Assembly (NCBI RefSeq): GCF_900099785.1
Contig: NZ_FNDS01000002.1
Coordinates: forward strand, 372,001-436,000
DNA length: 64,000 bases
Direction: 5' to 3'
DNA from: Pseudomonas panipatensis
GTDB lineage: Bacteria; Pseudomonadota; Gammaproteobacteria; Pseudomonadales; Pseudomonadaceae
Shown: positions 62,447 to 64,000 of the stretch, piece after piece
Numbering within the stretch: position 1 is the first letter of the stretch
Layout: the number at the start of each line of letters is the position of its first letter
Program-made: the position numbers and the translations under genes
The notes under the pieces: model-generated
What the model was told of the DNA's origin: nothing
Databases searched by the model: none
Seen by the model: only the letters and a program-made list of their open reading frames with translations

Positions 62447-64000
62447 GGCCATCCCGCTCGGCGGCCAGCAAGGGCAGCGCATCTTTCGCCTGTACCACCT
62501 GTATCGCCTGAGCATCGGCCTGGCGCTGGTTCTGCTGATATCCAGCAACTTAGAAGGCCAGATACTGACGCTCAGCCATGCCGACATGTTCCATGCCGGC
62601 TGCTGGGGCTATCTGATCGTCAACATCCTGATCGCCGTGCTGATGCCGGCGCCGCATAAGTTGCTGCCGATCTTTCTCCTCGCCCTGCTCGATATCCTCC
62701 TACTCTGCGGGCTGTTCTACGCGGCCGGGGGCGCCGCCAGCGGAATCGGCAACCTGCTGGTGATCTCGGTAGCCATTGCCAACATTCTGCTGCGTGGGCG
62801 CATCGGTCTCTTGATCGCCGCCATCGCCGCGATCGGCATGCTTTACCTGACTTTTTACCTCAGCCTCAGTCAACCCACCGCCATCAACCACTATGTCCAG
62901 GCCGGCAGCCTCGGCGCCCTGTGCTTCGCCGCCGCCCTGCTGCTGCAGACCCTGACCCGACGTCAGCAATTGAGCGAGAGCCTGGCCGAGGAGCGCGCCA
63001 CCACCGTGGCCAACCTGCAGGAACTCAATGAGCTGATCCTGCAACGCATGCGCACCGGCATTCTGGTGCTGGACAGCCAGAACCGCGTGCTCCTGGCCAA
63101 CCAGAGTGCGCAGTCCCTGCTGGCGCAACCGAATCTGCTCGGCAAGCCACTGGCGCACTACAGCCAGGTACTGCTCGACAGCCTGCAACAATGGCTGAAC
63201 AACCCGGCCCTGCGCCCACCGAGCATGCAGGCCCCGGACAGCGGGCCAAGCCTGCAGCCCAGCTTCATTCCGCTGCGCCGCGGCAACGACCAGCACACCT
63301 TGGTGTTCCTCGAAGACATTTCGCAGATAGCCCAGCAGGCGCAACAACTCAAGCTGGCGGCCCTGGGCCGGCTCACGGCCGGCATCGCCCATGAGATCCG
63401 CAATCCGCTCGGCGCCATCAGCCATGCCGCACAATTGCTGCAGGAGTCGGAAGCACTGGACGCCGCGGATCGCCGACTGACACAGATCATTCAGGACCAG
63501 TCGCGGCGCATGAACCTGGTCATCGAGAACGTCCTGCAATTGTCGCGGCGACGCCAGGCGGAGCCACAACTGCTCGACCTCAAGTACTGGATCCACCGTT
63601 TCGTCGGCGAGATGCGCGAAAGCCTGCGCACGGACCAGCAGGTGCACATCCAGGCGGCCCCTGGCAGCGTGCAGACGCGCATGGACCCCAACCAATTGAC
63701 CCAAGTACTGAGCAACCTGATCCAGAATGGTTTACGGTACAGCGCCAAGCAGCACGGCAATGGCCAGGTCTGGCTGAAGCTGTTCCGCGACCGCGATAGC
63801 GACCTGCCGGTACTGGAAGTGCTGGACGACGGCCCGGGCGTGGCCCCGGAGCAACTGGGCAAACTCTTCGAGCCCTTCTTCACCACCGAGAGCAAGGGCA
63901 CCGGCCTAGGCCTGTATATTTCCCGCGAACTGTGCGAAAGCAACCAGGCCCGCATCGACTACAAGAACCGTGACGAAGGCGGCGGATGCTTCCGTATCAC
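62439..64000 (+). CDS. pilS: Two-component sensor histidine kinase PilS, C-terminus beyond window
   Basis: The frame from the ATG at 62439 stays open to the window end (520 codons). It begins MAKAIPLGGQQGQRIFRLYH, has six membrane helices in residues about 20-170, a PAS-like domain (MRTGILVLDSQNRVLLANQS), the phosphorylated His in LTAGIAHEIRNPLGAISHAA near residue 318, and the ATPase motifs LSNLIQNGLRYSA, LDDGPGVAPE and TESKGTGLGLYISREL. PilS with PilR and sigma-54 controls pilA. The partner pilR would lie just past the edge. Confidence 0.95.
   Translation, partial: MAKAIPLGGQQGQRIFRLYHLYRLSIGLALVLLISSNLEGQILTLSHADMFHAGCWGYLIVNILIAVLMPAPHKLLPIFLLALLDILLLCGLFYAAGGAASGIGNLLVISVAIANILLRGRIGLLIAAIAAIGMLYLTFYLSLSQPTAINHYVQAGSLGALCFAAALLLQTLTRRQQLSESLAEERATTVANLQELNELILQRMRTGILVLDSQNRVLLANQSAQSLLAQPNLLGKPLAHYSQVLLDSLQQWLNNPALRPPSMQAPDSGPSLQPSFIPLRRGNDQHTLVFLEDISQIAQQAQQLKLAALGRLTAGIAHEIRNPLGAISHAAQLLQESEALDAADRRLTQIIQDQSRRMNLVIENVLQLSRRRQAEPQLLDLKYWIHRFVGEMRESLRTDQQVHIQAAPGSVQTRMDPNQLTQVLSNLIQNGLRYSAKQHGNGQVWLKLFRDRDSDLPVLEVLDDGPGVAPEQLGKLFEPFFTTESKGTGLGLYISRELCESNQARIDYKNRDEGGGCFRI

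Overview
The window is a GC-rich, densely coded chromosomal segment from a Pseudomonas, close in gene content to P. aeruginosa. The evidence is mvaT beside purU and sbcB, mqo, hpt-upp-uraA, a clpB-pgeF-rluD | bamD-pilS arrangement, and many small proteins known mainly from pseudomonads. From memory of the PAO1 map, three syntenic blocks are stitched together here: hprA/rsmC through uraA, purU/mvaT/sbcB through pykA, and clpB through pilS. I see no rRNA, tRNA, CRISPR array, prophage or insertion sequence.

Layout. Positions 1-7.4 kb hold transport and metabolic genes: an AI-2E family permease cut by the left edge, a KefB/C-type antiporter, an AraC regulator divergent from a ferritin-like metal-dependent hydrolase, a secreted EF-hand protein, an alpha/beta hydrolase and a secreted protein I do not recognise. 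Positions 7.4-17.2 kb form a lipid-related island: a MalT-type LuxR regulator, a DUF1329/DUF1302 pair, a medium-chain acyl-CoA ligase (AlkK-like) and a divergent thiolase. The alkK and DUF1302 leaders share an 11/12 motif at nearly the same distance from the start codon, so a shared regulator is likely. Positions 17.2-26.8 kb hold a LysE exporter, hprA, rsmC, a yybP-ykoY manganese riboswitch in front of a TMEM165/GDT1 Mn exporter, an M48 lipoprotein protease, a chemoreceptor and a YedK/HMCES-like protein that has lost its catalytic Cys2. Positions 26.9-39.2 kb hold an acyltransferase, several small genes, mqo with an unusual 0.9-kb upstream region, a LysR/aldehyde dehydrogenase pair, a WbuC cupin, hpt, upp and uraA.

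Positions 39.3-56.4 kb hold a UPF0104 protein, purU, mvaT, sbcB and a membrane-system operon (multi-TM protein, RDD, SpoIIM-like, DUF4129, DUF4350, MoxR ATPase, DUF58). Its last six genes overlap one another, mostly by ATGA. A PilZ protein, lipoproteins, a universal stress protein with a good ANR box, and pykA follow. Positions 56.4-64 kb hold clpB with a sigma-32-like promoter, pgeF-rluD translationally coupled, bamD divergent from them, a PP0621-type zinc-ribbon protein, and pilS cut by the right edge.

The most interesting items are the inactive-looking SRAP protein, the shared operator candidate in the AlkK/DUF1302 island, the coupled MoxR/DUF58 membrane operon, a perfect 18-bp inverted repeat at about 35.98 kb, and the unexplained region upstream of mqo. 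All assignments come from reading the sequence and family knowledge; no searches were run.
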